Assembly (NCBI RefSeq): GCF_002803155.1
Contig: NZ_NNBP01000013.1
Coordinates: 185,699 to 249,698 of the forward strand
Direction: 5' to 3'
Length of the DNA stretch: 64,000 nt
Origin: Streptomyces sp. CB02959
Lineage (GTDB): Bacteria; Actinomycetota; Actinomycetes; Streptomycetales; Streptomycetaceae
A program made the position numbers and the translations under genes. Below the pieces are notes generated by a model. It saw nothing but the letters and a program-made list of their open reading frames with translations, did no database searches and had not been told where the DNA came from. Positions 33,013 through 40,957 of this stretch are shown in pieces (the first letter of the stretch is position 1; each line of letters begins with the position of its first letter).

Positions 33013-34362
33013 ATGACGCCCCCGCGCCGCCCCAACCGCATGCTCGCGGCACTGTTGGCCGAGGCCGACTGGACCCCCGCGGACCTCTCCCGCGCCGTCA
33101 ACGCCCTCGGCGCAGCCCATGGGTTACGCCTGCGCTACGACCGCACCTCGGTGGCCCGCTGGCTCAACGGGGCCCGCCCCCGGCCGCCCGCCGGGCAACT
33201 GATCTGCCAGGCGCTGAGCCGCCGCATCGGCCGCCGGCTGACCCCCCGGGACACCGGGTTCGCCGACCCCGACACCACCGGCGGCGCGCTCACGTCCGCC
33301 CTGCGCGGCGGCGACCCCGTCCACCGCCTCGCCGCCCTCTGCCGCGCCGAGACCCACCCCGCGCGCCGGGCGGACCTCGCCCGCACCGTCCTCTCCGCCC
33401 CGCCTCCCGTGTTCACCGGCTGGGGGAGCCGGCCCCCGGCGCTGCCCCCGGCCGACCCGCGCGCACCGCAGGCATCCGCGGCGGCCCCGGCACGCCTGGA
33501 GGCCGTGGCCGTCCGCAGTGCCCAGCTGGGCGAGCGGTACGGCGGCGCCCACGGCCGAACCGCGCTGGCGGGGTACCTCACCACCGAAGTGGCGCCGCTG
33601 CTCACCGCCCCGGCACATCCGGCGGTCCGACGCGCCCTCCTCACCGGCGGCGCCCATCTGACCCTCCTCCTGGCCGGCCGCACCTCCGAGACCGGCCACC
33701 CCGCCCTCGCCCAGCACTACTACGACATCGCCCTCGAACTCGCCCACGCGGCCGGCGACCGCGGCTCCTACGCGATCATCCTGCGCTGCCTGAGCGTGCA
33801 GGCGCACCAGCTCGGCGACCACCACCAGGCCCTCGCCCTCGGCGAGGCCGCCACCGACATCGCGGGATCCGCGGTACCCAGCGCTGTCCGCGCCTACCTG
33901 CACGCGGGGCGCGCCGTCGTCCGGGCCGGCGCCGGCCAGAGCCGCGCCGCGACCGCGGACCTGCTGGCCGCGGAGCAGCACCTGGCCCGCGCCACCGGCC
34001 CCGAAGGACCCTTCACCAGCTACCCGGAGACCGCACTGCGCTACCAGCGCGCCGAAGTGCTCTCATACCTGGGCGACCACCAGGCCGCCCTGGCCGAACT
34101 GGGGAACTCCCTCGCCTGCCGACCCGCCGACCACCACAAGGCCCGCACCCTGCTGCACGCCCAACTCGCGCACACCCTGCTGGCCCTGCACGACGTCGAC
34201 GCGGCCGTGGACCACTCCCTCCACGCCCTGCGCCACCACCGGCAGCTGACCGCGGGGTCCGTGCACGGCACCCTGCCCCGGCTGGCCCAACGGCTCGCGC
34301 CGCATCAGCGCAACCCCCACGTCAAAGCCTTCCGGGAGCGTCTGCGCGCGACGGCCCGGTGA
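33013..34362 (+). CDS. XRE-type HTH plus TPR-like regulator with a TTA codon (copy 2)
   Basis: A 449-aa paralog of the divergent regulator: the N-termini align without gaps over the helix-turn-helix (LAALLAEADWTPADLSRAVNALG, LRYDRTSVARWLNGARPRPPAGQLICQALSRRIGR) and the TPR-like half follows the same order (YDIALELAHAAGDRGSYAIILRCLSVQAHQLGDHHQALALGEAA). Codon 38 (33124-33126, Leu in HGLRLRYD) is TTA, read in Streptomyces only by the developmentally controlled bldA tRNA, so synthesis is likely delayed to late growth. Start uncertain by ~40 codons. Confidence 0.85.
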   Translation: MTPPRRPNRMLAALLAEADWTPADLSRAVNALGAAHGLRLRYDRTSVARWLNGARPRPPAGQLICQALSRRIGRRLTPRDTGFADPDTTGGALTSALRGGDPVHRLAALCRAETHPARRADLARTVLSAPPPVFTGWGSRPPALPPADPRAPQASAAAPARLEAVAVRSAQLGERYGGAHGRTALAGYLTTEVAPLLTAPAHPAVRRALLTGGAHLTLLLAGRTSETGHPALAQHYYDIALELAHAAGDRGSYAIILRCLSVQAHQLGDHHQALALGEAATDIAGSAVPSAVRAYLHAGRAVVRAGAGQSRAATADLLAAEQHLARATGPEGPFTSYPETALRYQRAEVLSYLGDHQAALAELGNSLACRPADHHKARTLLHAQLAHTLLALHDVDAAVDHSLHALRHHRQLTAGSVHGTLPRLAQRLAPHQRNPHVKAFRERLRATAR

Positions 34363-34814
34363 GGTCGGAACCGGCCCCCTCCGCAGCACCCGGACCACGC
34401 CACCGCCCGTCCACCGACCGGCGATCCTCCCCCTCGGCGGCCGCACGCACCGCGGTGAACCCGCCCAGCAACACCATTGCCACGTCCACAGGATCGGTCA
34501 CAAGGCTATAAGGGGGAGAAGGCGCCCCGTTTCGAATCCCGGCGCGCCCACCCGACCACACCATTCACCCGGAAGCACGCAGCCCACCGCCCCACCGCCC
34601 CACCGGACCACGCCCCGCCCACCGCACCACGACGGTGCGGTGGGAAGCCGACCGCGCCGACCGCGGGCCCGGCCCAACTACCGGCAATCCAGAGCTGGTT
34701 GCCGCGCTGATCCGCCTCCGGGCACAGTCACGCCCACCGTTGCGACGGCCGGTCACCCCGCCGTGGCCGTGCCGGGAAGCGACGCTCGCGGGCGATGCGG
34801 CGCAATGGGACGCG
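34363..34814. other. 452-bp convergent intergenic region
   Basis: No gene is supported here. It is the space between the rightward TPR regulator and the leftward Mak_N_cap gene. It contains a tRNA T-arm-like string near 34530-34545 (rejected as a tRNA), a short CCACCGCC direct repeat around 34584-34605 and the terminator-like hairpin at 34618-34644. Confidence 0.6.
34618..34644. terminator. perfect 11-bp hairpin between convergent genes
   Basis: CCCACCGCACC and its exact complement flank a 5-nt loop (ACGAC). GC-rich stem-loops without a T-run are common terminators in Streptomyces, and this one lies where a bidirectional terminator is expected. Confidence 0.65.
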
Positions 34815-35549
34815 TCAGCGGCCCGACGTGCGGACGGCGACGAACAGGCCGCGCTGCTCCGTGCCGTCGTCCGACTGCCAGACACCGGTGACCGAGGCCA
34901 GGTGCCCCGGGGCGCCGGCGGCCCGGCCGGCGACCTCGGCCCCGGCCAGCGGTTCCAGTACGCGAGCGATGTGGAGGGTGACGGCGGTCCGGGCCGGCTC
35001 CGACCGGTCGTCGGGCTCGGCTCCCTGCTCCGTGGTGGTTTCCACGGTGAGGTCGGTGCCGTGCGGACCGTTGGCGACGGCGACCATCCCCACCATGCTC
35101 GACGAGCCGAATCCGCTGTCGTCACCGACGTGACAGGTGACGGATTCGTCCCGGACGTCGCTGGCGTCCTGGTCCTGCGGTTCCGCGTGCCCCTGGAGCA
35201 GGGCGAGCAATTGGGCGCTGAGCACGGGGTCCTGGGATCCGTCGTATATCCAGCGCCGGCCCAGCACACCGTGCTCGGTGGTGCCGACGAGGGCCTGCTC
35301 GGCGTCGTCGAGCGGCGCCCCGCGGTAGGTGAGCGGGAGGAAATAGGAGCGCGGAACGTCACCGGACCGGTCGGTGACCACCATGCATTCGATGCCCACC
35401 TCGCCCTGCGGATCGTCGATCCGGAAGCCGCCTGCCTTGGCCAGCTGGGGTGCCTGGGGGTCGCCCTGGTACCAAGGCCGGCCCGGCAGCCAGGCGGTGA
35501 GGAGCTCCAGCTTGGTGGGCTTGAGAGATGTGTTGTGGATAACAGCCAT
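34815..35549 (-). CDS. maltokinase N-terminal cap-like domain protein
   Basis: A 244-aa protein starting MAVIHNTSLKPTKLELLTAWLPGRPWYQGD, then GGFRIDDPQGEVGIECMVVTD, YFLPLTYRGAPLDDAEQALVGTTEHGVLGRRWIYDGSQDPVLSAQLLALLQG. This matches the stand-alone Mak_N_cap family, named for the cap domain of mycobacterial-type maltokinase, without any kinase domain. Function is unknown; a carbohydrate or glycogen-related role is only suggested by the name. A 16-bp tandem repeat lies directly upstream. Confidence 0.85.
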   Translation of the reverse strand: MAVIHNTSLKPTKLELLTAWLPGRPWYQGDPQAPQLAKAGGFRIDDPQGEVGIECMVVTDRSGDVPRSYFLPLTYRGAPLDDAEQALVGTTEHGVLGRRWIYDGSQDPVLSAQLLALLQGHAEPQDQDASDVRDESVTCHVGDDSGFGSSSMVGMVAVANGPHGTDLTVETTTEQGAEPDDRSEPARTAVTLHIARVLEPLAGAEVAGRAAGAPGHLASVTGVWQSDDGTEQRGLFVAVRTSGR

Positions 35550-35583
35550 ACCCCGCCAACATCATCCCGACGAAGATCATTCC

Positions 35584-35647
35584 CCGACAGCGGAACTCGC
35601 CGACCGCGGAACTCCCCGACAGTGGGATCCCCCGGCAGCGGAATCCC
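35584..35647. repeat. four imperfect 16-bp tandem repeats
   Basis: Four consecutive copies of a unit close to CCGACAGCGGAACTCC (35584-35599, 35600-35615, 35616-35631, 35632-35647), each with one to four changes. They occupy the gap between the Mak_N_cap start (35549) and the 3' end of the LysR gene (35688), that is, the likely promoter of the former. Confidence 0.8.
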
Positions 35648-35687
35648 CCAGCCACAACGCTCCGGACGGGGGCACCGTCACCGTCCT

Positions 35688-36635
35688 TCAACGGACTCGA
35701 CCGCCCTCCCCGGCCGGCCCGTTGCCGGCGTCCGGGCCGCCCGAAGCCCCCAGTCCGTCCAGGCAGCACTGGACGAAGTCCGAAACCACGGGGTTGGCGT
35801 CGTCGGCCGGGGCCCAGGCGACCCCCACCTGACTGGGGCTGACGCCGGTGACCGGCCGATAGGTGATGCCGGGGCGCGCGTAGAAGCGGGAGGCGGATTC
35901 CGGGGCGAGGGCGATGCCGTAGCCGTTGGCGATCGCGGTGAGCCAGTCGTCCGGCTGGTCGGTGACGGCGCCGATGCGGACCGGGTGCCCCTCGCGTTCG
36001 TCGGCGGCCAGCCAGTAGTCCCGCCAGCGGCCCGTCTCCGGTGGGGCGGCGACGAACGGCTCGTCCCACAGCTCGTGGAACGGGATCACCTCGTGCGCGG
36101 CCAAGGGGTGGGCATCGGCGAGCGCCACACAGCGGGGTTCGCTGAACAGCGCCGCCACGCGCACCGCGTCCTGGCCGGGGAACGGCAGCCGCACCAGGGC
36201 GACCTCGACCTCCGCGTCGGCCAGTCCGGCCGACGGGTCGGACCAGGTCGCCTGCCGCATCTCGGCCCGCCAACCCGGTCGGCGCCGCGCGAACTCCGCG
36301 ACGATGCGCGGCGTCGCCTCGTTGGCGGCACTGGCCACGAAACCGACCCGCAGCACGCGTTGCGCCCGGCTCGCCGCGGCCTTCGTCGCCCGCAGCGTCC
36401 GGTCCCAGTCGGCCAGCAGCGCGGGCACCCGGTCCGCCAGGGCACGCCCTGCCTCCGTCACGGCCATACCGGTCCGGGACCGGGTGAACAGGCGCACGCC
36501 GAGCTGCGTCTCCAATTGCCGGACCTGCTTGGTCAGCGCCGGTTGGGACACGAACAGGCGCTGCGCGGCACGGGTCAGGCTCCCCTCCTCCGCCACGGCG
36601 ACGAAGTAGCGCAACAGCCGGGTGTCGACGTCCAT
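35688..36635 (-). CDS. LysR-type regulator
   Basis: A 315-aa LysR protein: LLRYFVAVAEEGSLTRAAQRLFVSQPALTKQVRQLETQLGVRLFTRSRTGMAVTEAGRAL (complete winged helix) and a normal effector domain (VALVRLPFPGQDAVRVAALF, AIANGYGIALAPESASRFY). It is divergent from the DoxX gene. The region just before its start has ATAN8TAT symmetry (36647-36660). The last 25 residues are Gly/Pro-rich. Confidence 0.9.
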   Translation of the reverse strand: MDVDTRLLRYFVAVAEEGSLTRAAQRLFVSQPALTKQVRQLETQLGVRLFTRSRTGMAVTEAGRALADRVPALLADWDRTLRATKAAASRAQRVLRVGFVASAANEATPRIVAEFARRRPGWRAEMRQATWSDPSAGLADAEVEVALVRLPFPGQDAVRVAALFSEPRCVALADAHPLAAHEVIPFHELWDEPFVAAPPETGRWRDYWLAADEREGHPVRIGAVTDQPDDWLTAIANGYGIALAPESASRFYARPGITYRPVTGVSPSQVGVAWAPADDANPVVSDFVQCCLDGLGASGGPDAGNGPAGEGGRVR

Positions 36636-36838
36636 GCCGTCAGGTTATAGCCGCAGGTATTGGACGTCGGAGCGCGGCACGACGAGCCTGGTCGCAGAAG
36701 GCCCGCGCGGGACGGGGCGGACGGTACCGACCGCACCACGGGGTGGGCAGAACGGGCGGGCCACCCGAGGCGGCACCGCTACCGCGACCGTCCGGCGGCC
36801 TCGTCGCACCGGGCACAGGGAAAGGGAGGCGTCAACAC

Positions 36839-37189
36839 ATGGCCATGGCCTACGAGATCATCACCGTCCTCACGATCGTGGCGAACGCCGGGATCGCCGC
36901 CGCGGACTTCGCGAGGGCCGGGTTCGTCCTCGCCAACTCCGCGGCAGTGGGGGTCCCTCGGTCCTGGCTCCCCTGGCTCGGTGCGCTCAAGGGCGCTGGT
37001 GCGGCAGGGCTGTTGGCCGGTCTTCTGGGGGTCCGTCCGCTCGGCGTCGCCGCCGCCGTCGGCCTCGTCCTGTTCTTCGTCGGCGCCGTCGTCGCCCACG
37101 TCCGGATGCGCGCCTACTCCACCATGGTGGGCCCCGCCGGGTACCTGGGACTGGCGGTCGCGTCGCTCGCCCTCGCCCTGCCGCGATAG
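36839..37189 (+). CDS. DoxX-family membrane protein
   Basis: A 116-aa four-helix protein: EIITVLTIVANAGIAAADFARAGFVLANSAAVGVP, WLGALKGAGAAGLLAGLLGV, LFFVGAVVAHVRMRAYS. The LGxLKxxGAxGLL segment is the DoxX signature. A ribosome site (GGGAGG) precedes the ATG. LysR/DoxX divergent pairs are common in actinomycetes; DoxX-like proteins are linked to redox or thiosulfate metabolism in other bacteria, but here that is unproven. Confidence 0.82.
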   Translation: MAMAYEIITVLTIVANAGIAAADFARAGFVLANSAAVGVPRSWLPWLGALKGAGAAGLLAGLLGVRPLGVAAAVGLVLFFVGAVVAHVRMRAYSTMVGPAGYLGLAVASLALALPR

Positions 37190-37260
37190 GGCCGGCCCGA
37201 GGGGGCGTGCAGGCCCGCGCCGCAACGACGATGCCGGTATGGGGAGTTGGGGCCGCGCCC

Positions 37261-37398
37261 CTATTCGTCGAGGAGGGACAGCAGCAGGGTGACCACGACG
37301 ACGCCGAGGCCGATGGCCGTGCCGAGCACCGGGTTGTGGTACGCGAGGTAGACGGCGAGGCCGCCGAGTACGAGGGCGAGGGCAGTACGCGTGTTCAT
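37261..37398 (-). CDS. 45-aa two-helix membrane peptide
   Basis: MNTRTALALVLGGLAVYLAY followed by PVLGTAIGLGVVVVTLLLSLLDE: two hydrophobic helices and a short acidic end. A ribosome site (GAGGAC) precedes the ATG at 37398. It is divergent from the ECF sigma-factor gene. Small hydrophobic proteins of this form are frequent near Streptomyces stress genes. No known family. Confidence 0.6.
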   Translation of the reverse strand: MNTRTALALVLGGLAVYLAYHNPVLGTAIGLGVVVVTLLLSLLDE

Positions 37399-37527
37399 GT
37401 CCTCAGGTCCCGGCGGGGCCGCCGGAATTTTCATCCGGCGGTCGTGAAAGGAATCGGGGAGCCGACACGTCCTCCTACTGAGCCCGGGGCCGCGGTTGCG
37501 GTACCCGGTCAGTGGAGAGGACGACAC

Positions 37528-38100
37528 ATGAGGCAGCTCTCAGGGGGCGGCGACGACTCCGGGGAGGCGCACCGCCGGCTGTCGAAGGCACGCGAGGCCG
37601 AGCTGATGGAGGATGCCCTGCGGGCCATCGAGCCCCGGCTGATCTCCTCGGTCACGCGGGTGACGCGCGACTACCACCTGGCCCAGGACATCACCCAGGA
37701 GACCTGCATCGCGGTCCTCCAGGAGTTCCGCCGCGGCACCAAGTTCGAGAAGCCGATCATCGTGTTCGCGACCGTGGTCGCCCGCAACAAGCTCCGGGAC
37801 CACTGGCGCAAGGCGTCCTCGGGCGAACGGCTCTACGACGAACCGCCTGAACATGCCAGGCAGTTCGGCACCGGATCGGCCGCCGGACTGGAATACCTCG
37901 AACTGCTGGAGTCGGTGAAGGCCGCGATTGCCAACGAACGGCAGGCCGCCGTCTGGGAACTCACCCACGTCTGGGGACTGAAGGGCGTCGAGATCGCCGA
38001 ACTGCTGGAGATCTCGTCCGCGACGGTCAGCCGCGAGCTGGCCTCGGCCGAGGCCAAGGCCAAGCTGTGCCGGGACGACGAGGAACCGGCTTCCGCATAG
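37528..38100 (+). CDS. ECF-type sigma-70 family sigma factor
   Basis: A 190-aa protein with region 2 (ITSVTRVTRDYHLAQDITQETCIAVLQEF-type stretch, residues ~40-70), the region 2.4 helix VFATVVARNKLRDHWRK and region 4.2 LTHVWGLKGVEIAELLEISSATVSRELASAEAKAK. It directs RNA polymerase to a small regulon. No zinc anti-sigma domain is encoded alongside; an 80-aa protein of unknown type follows 156 bp later. GGAGAGG precedes the start. Confidence 0.85.
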   Translation: MRQLSGGGDDSGEAHRRLSKAREAELMEDALRAIEPRLISSVTRVTRDYHLAQDITQETCIAVLQEFRRGTKFEKPIIVFATVVARNKLRDHWRKASSGERLYDEPPEHARQFGTGSAAGLEYLELLESVKAAIANERQAAVWELTHVWGLKGVEIAELLEISSATVSRELASAEAKAKLCRDDEEPASA

Positions 38101-38256
38101 GTCGTGGCCCGGGCTCCGGCGGCCGCGGTGCGCGCGGCCGCCGCGCCCGGACCTGGCGGGCGGTGCCGGACCGGACTTCGCCTAGGGGCCACGAATGGGT
38201 CGTGGCCCCTGGGTGGGATCGATCCGCACCCAACAGCTTCCGATGGAAGGGTGATC

Positions 38257-38499
38257 ATGAGCAATGGCCATTCCTCTCCGCACGAGAGGATGCTGGCTTA
38301 CCTCTTGGAGGGGGACCAGCTCGTGCCTCCGGTCGCGTGCGGCGCACGCGACCGGGAAGCACGGTACGACAGGCTGTCGGCGGCCGCCGAGGTGTCTGCC
38401 GCCGCGGCGAATCCGCTTGAATTCCCCGACCTGTCGCCGGCGGCCTGGTACCGCGACGGGTTCGACGAAGTGCTGGGACGGTGGGTGGTGAAGTGGTGA
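38257..38499 (+). CDS. 80-aa soluble protein downstream of the sigma factor
   Basis: MSNGHSSPHERMLAYLLEGD opens a small acidic protein ending AAWYRDGFDEVLGRWVVKW, with no membrane helix. It has a ribosome site (GGAAGGG) and follows the ECF gene on the same strand. Position would suit a sigma-factor partner (anti-sigma or co-regulator) or a first target. No family recognised. Confidence 0.6.
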   Translation: MSNGHSSPHERMLAYLLEGDQLVPPVACGARDREARYDRLSAAAEVSAAAANPLEFPDLSPAAWYRDGFDEVLGRWVVKW

Positions 38500-38885
38500 C
38501 GCGGAGACTCCGCACACCAGCCTTCCAGGGGGATCCGGGCATCCCGTTTCTGCACGGGTCCGCCATCGTCCTCGCCATCCTGCACTCGGGGTGGGGTCCG
38601 GCGCGGCGCCTCGGTCACCACGGGGGGACATCGAGGGATCGGCTCGGCACCTCCATCTGGTGCGTCACACGAGGGTTGGCGCAGCGGGTGCTGGTGTAAA
38701 CAGGCGACGGAACCGGGGGCGCGGCCCACATTGGGGGATGGGCCGCGCCGTCCGCGTCCGTCGGCGAAGAGCGCCCGAGGTACCGCATGCCCGTGCGGGC
38801 ACACCGGAGGCCGCGCACGATCAACCGCCGCTCATCTACGACGCGTTCGTGGCACGCGCGGCCCCGGCCGCCCGCCGCCTCGCAC
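38500..38885. other. 386-bp region without a gene, holding a terminator-like hairpin
   Basis: No supported coding sequence. It contains an 11-bp perfect stem (GGCGCGGCCCA at 38718-38728 and its complement at 38739-38749, 10-nt loop). The right-hand end merges into the oxidoreductase remnant. Confidence 0.6.
38718..38749. terminator. GC-rich stem-loop after the sigma-factor unit
   Basis: An 11-bp perfect stem with a 10-nt G-rich loop, 219 bp downstream of the 80-aa gene and just upstream of a gene remnant. No T-run. Likely a rho-independent-like terminator of the actinobacterial type. Confidence 0.55.
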
Positions 38886-39177
38886 CACCACATCACGCTC
38901 GTCGAGCCGCGCACCCACTTCGTCCAACGCATCCGGCCGCACGAACTCGCCGCGGGCACCCGGGTCTCCGTAGGGCACACCTACCGGACGCTGCTCTCCG
39001 GCACCGGTGTGACGCACCTGCGCGCCCGCGCCGCCGCCCTCGGTCCGGCCGCTGGGCGGATCCGCCTCGCCCCGGCCCCGACCGCACCGGTGCCCCTGCG
39101 GCCGGGGCCGGACACCGACCGGGACGCCGCGACGGGCATCACCTACGACCGGCTGGTCCACGCACGGCGGGGCCCGG
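38886..39177 (+). pseudogene. NAD(P)/FAD-dependent oxidoreductase, N-terminal remnant
   Basis: The frame reads HITLVEPRTHFVQRIRPHELAAG, then LLSGTGVTHLRARAAAL and GITYDRLVHARRG, corresponding to the region after the first beta-alpha-beta unit of NDH-2-like oxidoreductases, ending where YDxLVxALGS would bind FAD. The GxGxxG loop before it and everything after ~130 residues are missing, and no start codon with a ribosome site exists. A decayed fragment. Confidence 0.6.
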
Positions 39178-39305
39178 CACCCGGCCCTGATCGGGCGGAT
39201 GCCGGGCCCCTCCTGAACGACGGCGAGCCGCGCGGCGGGCGCCTGGCCTTGCTCCCCCTGCCGCCCCTGCGCCACCGCGACCCTCGCCCCGGACTCCGAC
39301 GACCG

Positions 39306-39995
39306 CTACCAGGGCACGGTCTGGTCCTGGTGGTTGAGGTACTTCAGGCCCGGTTCGCCGCTGTGGCGGTCGATCGTGTCCGCCACGCCCGGGATGGACT
39401 GGTCGATGGTCAACGGCGCGCCGGGGCCGCCGAGTTCGGTGCGGACATGGCCGGGGCACATGAGCAGCAGGGTGTGCGCGGCGTCGGCGTACCGGGCGGC
39501 GTAGCTGCGCATCAGCTGGTTCAGGGCGGACTTGCTGGCGCGGTAGACGTCCTGGCCGCCGAGGGTGTTCAGGCTGAGGCTGCCTTGGCGCGAGGACATG
39601 ACGCCGATGGTCCCGGTCGGCGTGACCAGTGAGCGGAAGGACTCGACCACGCGCATCGGGCTGAGCGCGTTGGTGACCATGACCTCGACGAACATCTCCG
39701 TCGGGACCTCGCCGACGGGGATGTCGCCCCGCGCGATACCGGCGTTGACGAACAGCAGGTCGAGGGTGCGCTCCGCCAGGCGTTCGCGCAGCGCGGCGAT
39801 CTCCTCCGGCCTCGTCATGTCCAGGGACTCGACGGTGACGCGGCCGTCGGACGCGTCGGCCAGGTCGTGCAGGCCGGTGCGCCGATCGCCGCGGACCGTC
39901 CCGATGACGTCCCAACCGCGGTGCGCGTACTCGGTGGCCAGGCCGAGCCCGAGGGACCGGGAGGCGCCGACGATGAGGGCGGTGCCGGCGCTCAT
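39306..39995 (-). CDS. SDR-family oxidoreductase
   Basis: A 229-aa short-chain dehydrogenase: ALIVGASRSLGLGLATEYAHRGWDVIGTVR, DLLFVNAGIARGDI, IGVMSSRQGSLSLNTLGGQDVYRASKSALNQLMRSYAARY (Ser and Tyr-x3-Lys), CPGHVRTELGGPGA. It resembles C-factor-like/carbonyl reductases. It starts in the 4-bp ATGA overlap with the NmrA gene, so they form a coupled operon under the divergent LysR. Confidence 0.9.
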   Translation of the reverse strand: MSAGTALIVGASRSLGLGLATEYAHRGWDVIGTVRGDRRTGLHDLADASDGRVTVESLDMTRPEEIAALRERLAERTLDLLFVNAGIARGDIPVGEVPTEMFVEVMVTNALSPMRVVESFRSLVTPTGTIGVMSSRQGSLSLNTLGGQDVYRASKSALNQLMRSYAARYADAAHTLLLMCPGHVRTELGGPGAPLTIDQSIPGVADTIDRHSGEPGLKYLNHQDQTVPW

Positions 39996-40888
39996 GCCTG
40001 CACCGCCGGCTTCAGGACCTGCTCGCACCACTCGCGGAAGGTCGTCGGGCTCGCGGTCTGCGGAGTGCGCCGCACCCCGTCGTCGAGGCCGTCGTCCTTG
40101 GCCCGCATCATGTCGAGGAAGCCCTGCGTGACCGGGCCCTCCAGGCCGTGTCCGGTGTACGCGGCGCGGGCCGCGTCGAACGTCTGCCGTTCGTAGCGGA
40201 TGGGGCGGCCGAGCACGTCGGACATGATGCGCGCCAGGTCGTTCGGCGAGAGGTCCTCGGGGCCCAGCACCGGGACCTCGCCCGTCCCCGTCCACGAGCG
40301 GTCGAGCAGCAGGCCGGCGGCGGCCGCGGCGATGTCGCGGGTGGCGGCCCTCGGCGCCTTGCGGTCGGCGGCGCCGGTCTCGGTGAACACGCCGTGGTCG
40401 CGGAGCGAAGCCGCCTGCCACAGCAGGTTGTCGAAGAACGTCGGGTTGGCGAGCGCCCGGTAGGCCACGCCCGTGCCGGCGATGAGGTCGTCCATGGCCA
40501 GCGACGCCGTCACGTGCCCGGCGCGGTCGGCGACGGGGGTGCCGCGGCCGAGCGCCGAGACGCCGACGACGTGTCCGACCTTGTGGGTGGTGAACGCCTT
40601 GGCGGCGGCGCGGGTGAATCCGGAGTACATGGCGTCCAGGCTCGGTGCCTGTGTGGTTGACGGAGCCAGCCAGAAGACGGCGTCCGCACCGGCGAAGGCC
40701 CGGTCGACGACCTCGGCGTCGTCGTGCGAGCCGGTGACGACGTCGACGTGGGCGCGGACCGCGGCGGGGAGTTTCCCGGGGTCGCGCACGATGACGCGCA
40801 GTTCTTCGCCGCGTGTGCGGCGGTCGGCGAGGAGGATCTCCAGGAGCCGGCCGCCGATCTGGCCGGTAGGAGTGGTGATGACGATCAT
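39992..40888 (-). CDS. NmrA-like NAD(P)-binding protein (atypical SDR)
   Basis: A 298-aa protein: MIVITTPTGQIGGRLLEILL (NAD(P) loop TGQIGGR), VDVVTGSHDDAEVVDRAFAGADAVFWLAPS, VVGVSALGRGTP, and a C-terminal substrate domain (EVPVLGPEDLSPNDLARIMSDVLGRPIRYERQTF). Members sense or reduce quinone-like compounds (QorB-type) or act as redox sensors. First gene of an operon with the SDR; divergent LysR upstream. Confidence 0.9.
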   Translation of the reverse strand: MIVITTPTGQIGGRLLEILLADRRTRGEELRVIVRDPGKLPAAVRAHVDVVTGSHDDAEVVDRAFAGADAVFWLAPSTTQAPSLDAMYSGFTRAAAKAFTTHKVGHVVGVSALGRGTPVADRAGHVTASLAMDDLIAGTGVAYRALANPTFFDNLLWQAASLRDHGVFTETGAADRKAPRAATRDIAAAAAGLLLDRSWTGTGEVPVLGPEDLSPNDLARIMSDVLGRPIRYERQTFDAARAAYTGHGLEGPVTQGFLDMMRAKDDGLDDGVRRTPQTASPTTFREWCEQVLKPAVQA

Positions 40889-40942
40889 GCTTCGAGTCTC
40901 GGGGCGGCCATCCGCGACGTCCAATACCCTTCCCGGCAATTG

Positions 40943-40957
40943 ATACCTTCGGGGTAT
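40943..40957. promoter_or_regulatory. LysR-type T-N11-A site
   Basis: ATACC-TTCGG-GGTAT is a 15-bp dyad that meets the T-N11-A rule, in the 67-bp gap between the NmrA gene and the divergent LysR gene; it touches the LysR ATG (40956), so binding should shut off the regulator's own expression. Confidence 0.65.

Noticed and set aside
34528..34552. TTTCGAATCCCGGCGCGCCCACC, a tRNA T-loop-like string
   Set aside because: The bases flanking TTCGAAT do not form a T-stem and there is no acceptor, D- or anticodon arm before it; no cloverleaf can be drawn. It could be a decayed att-site tail but that is not supported.
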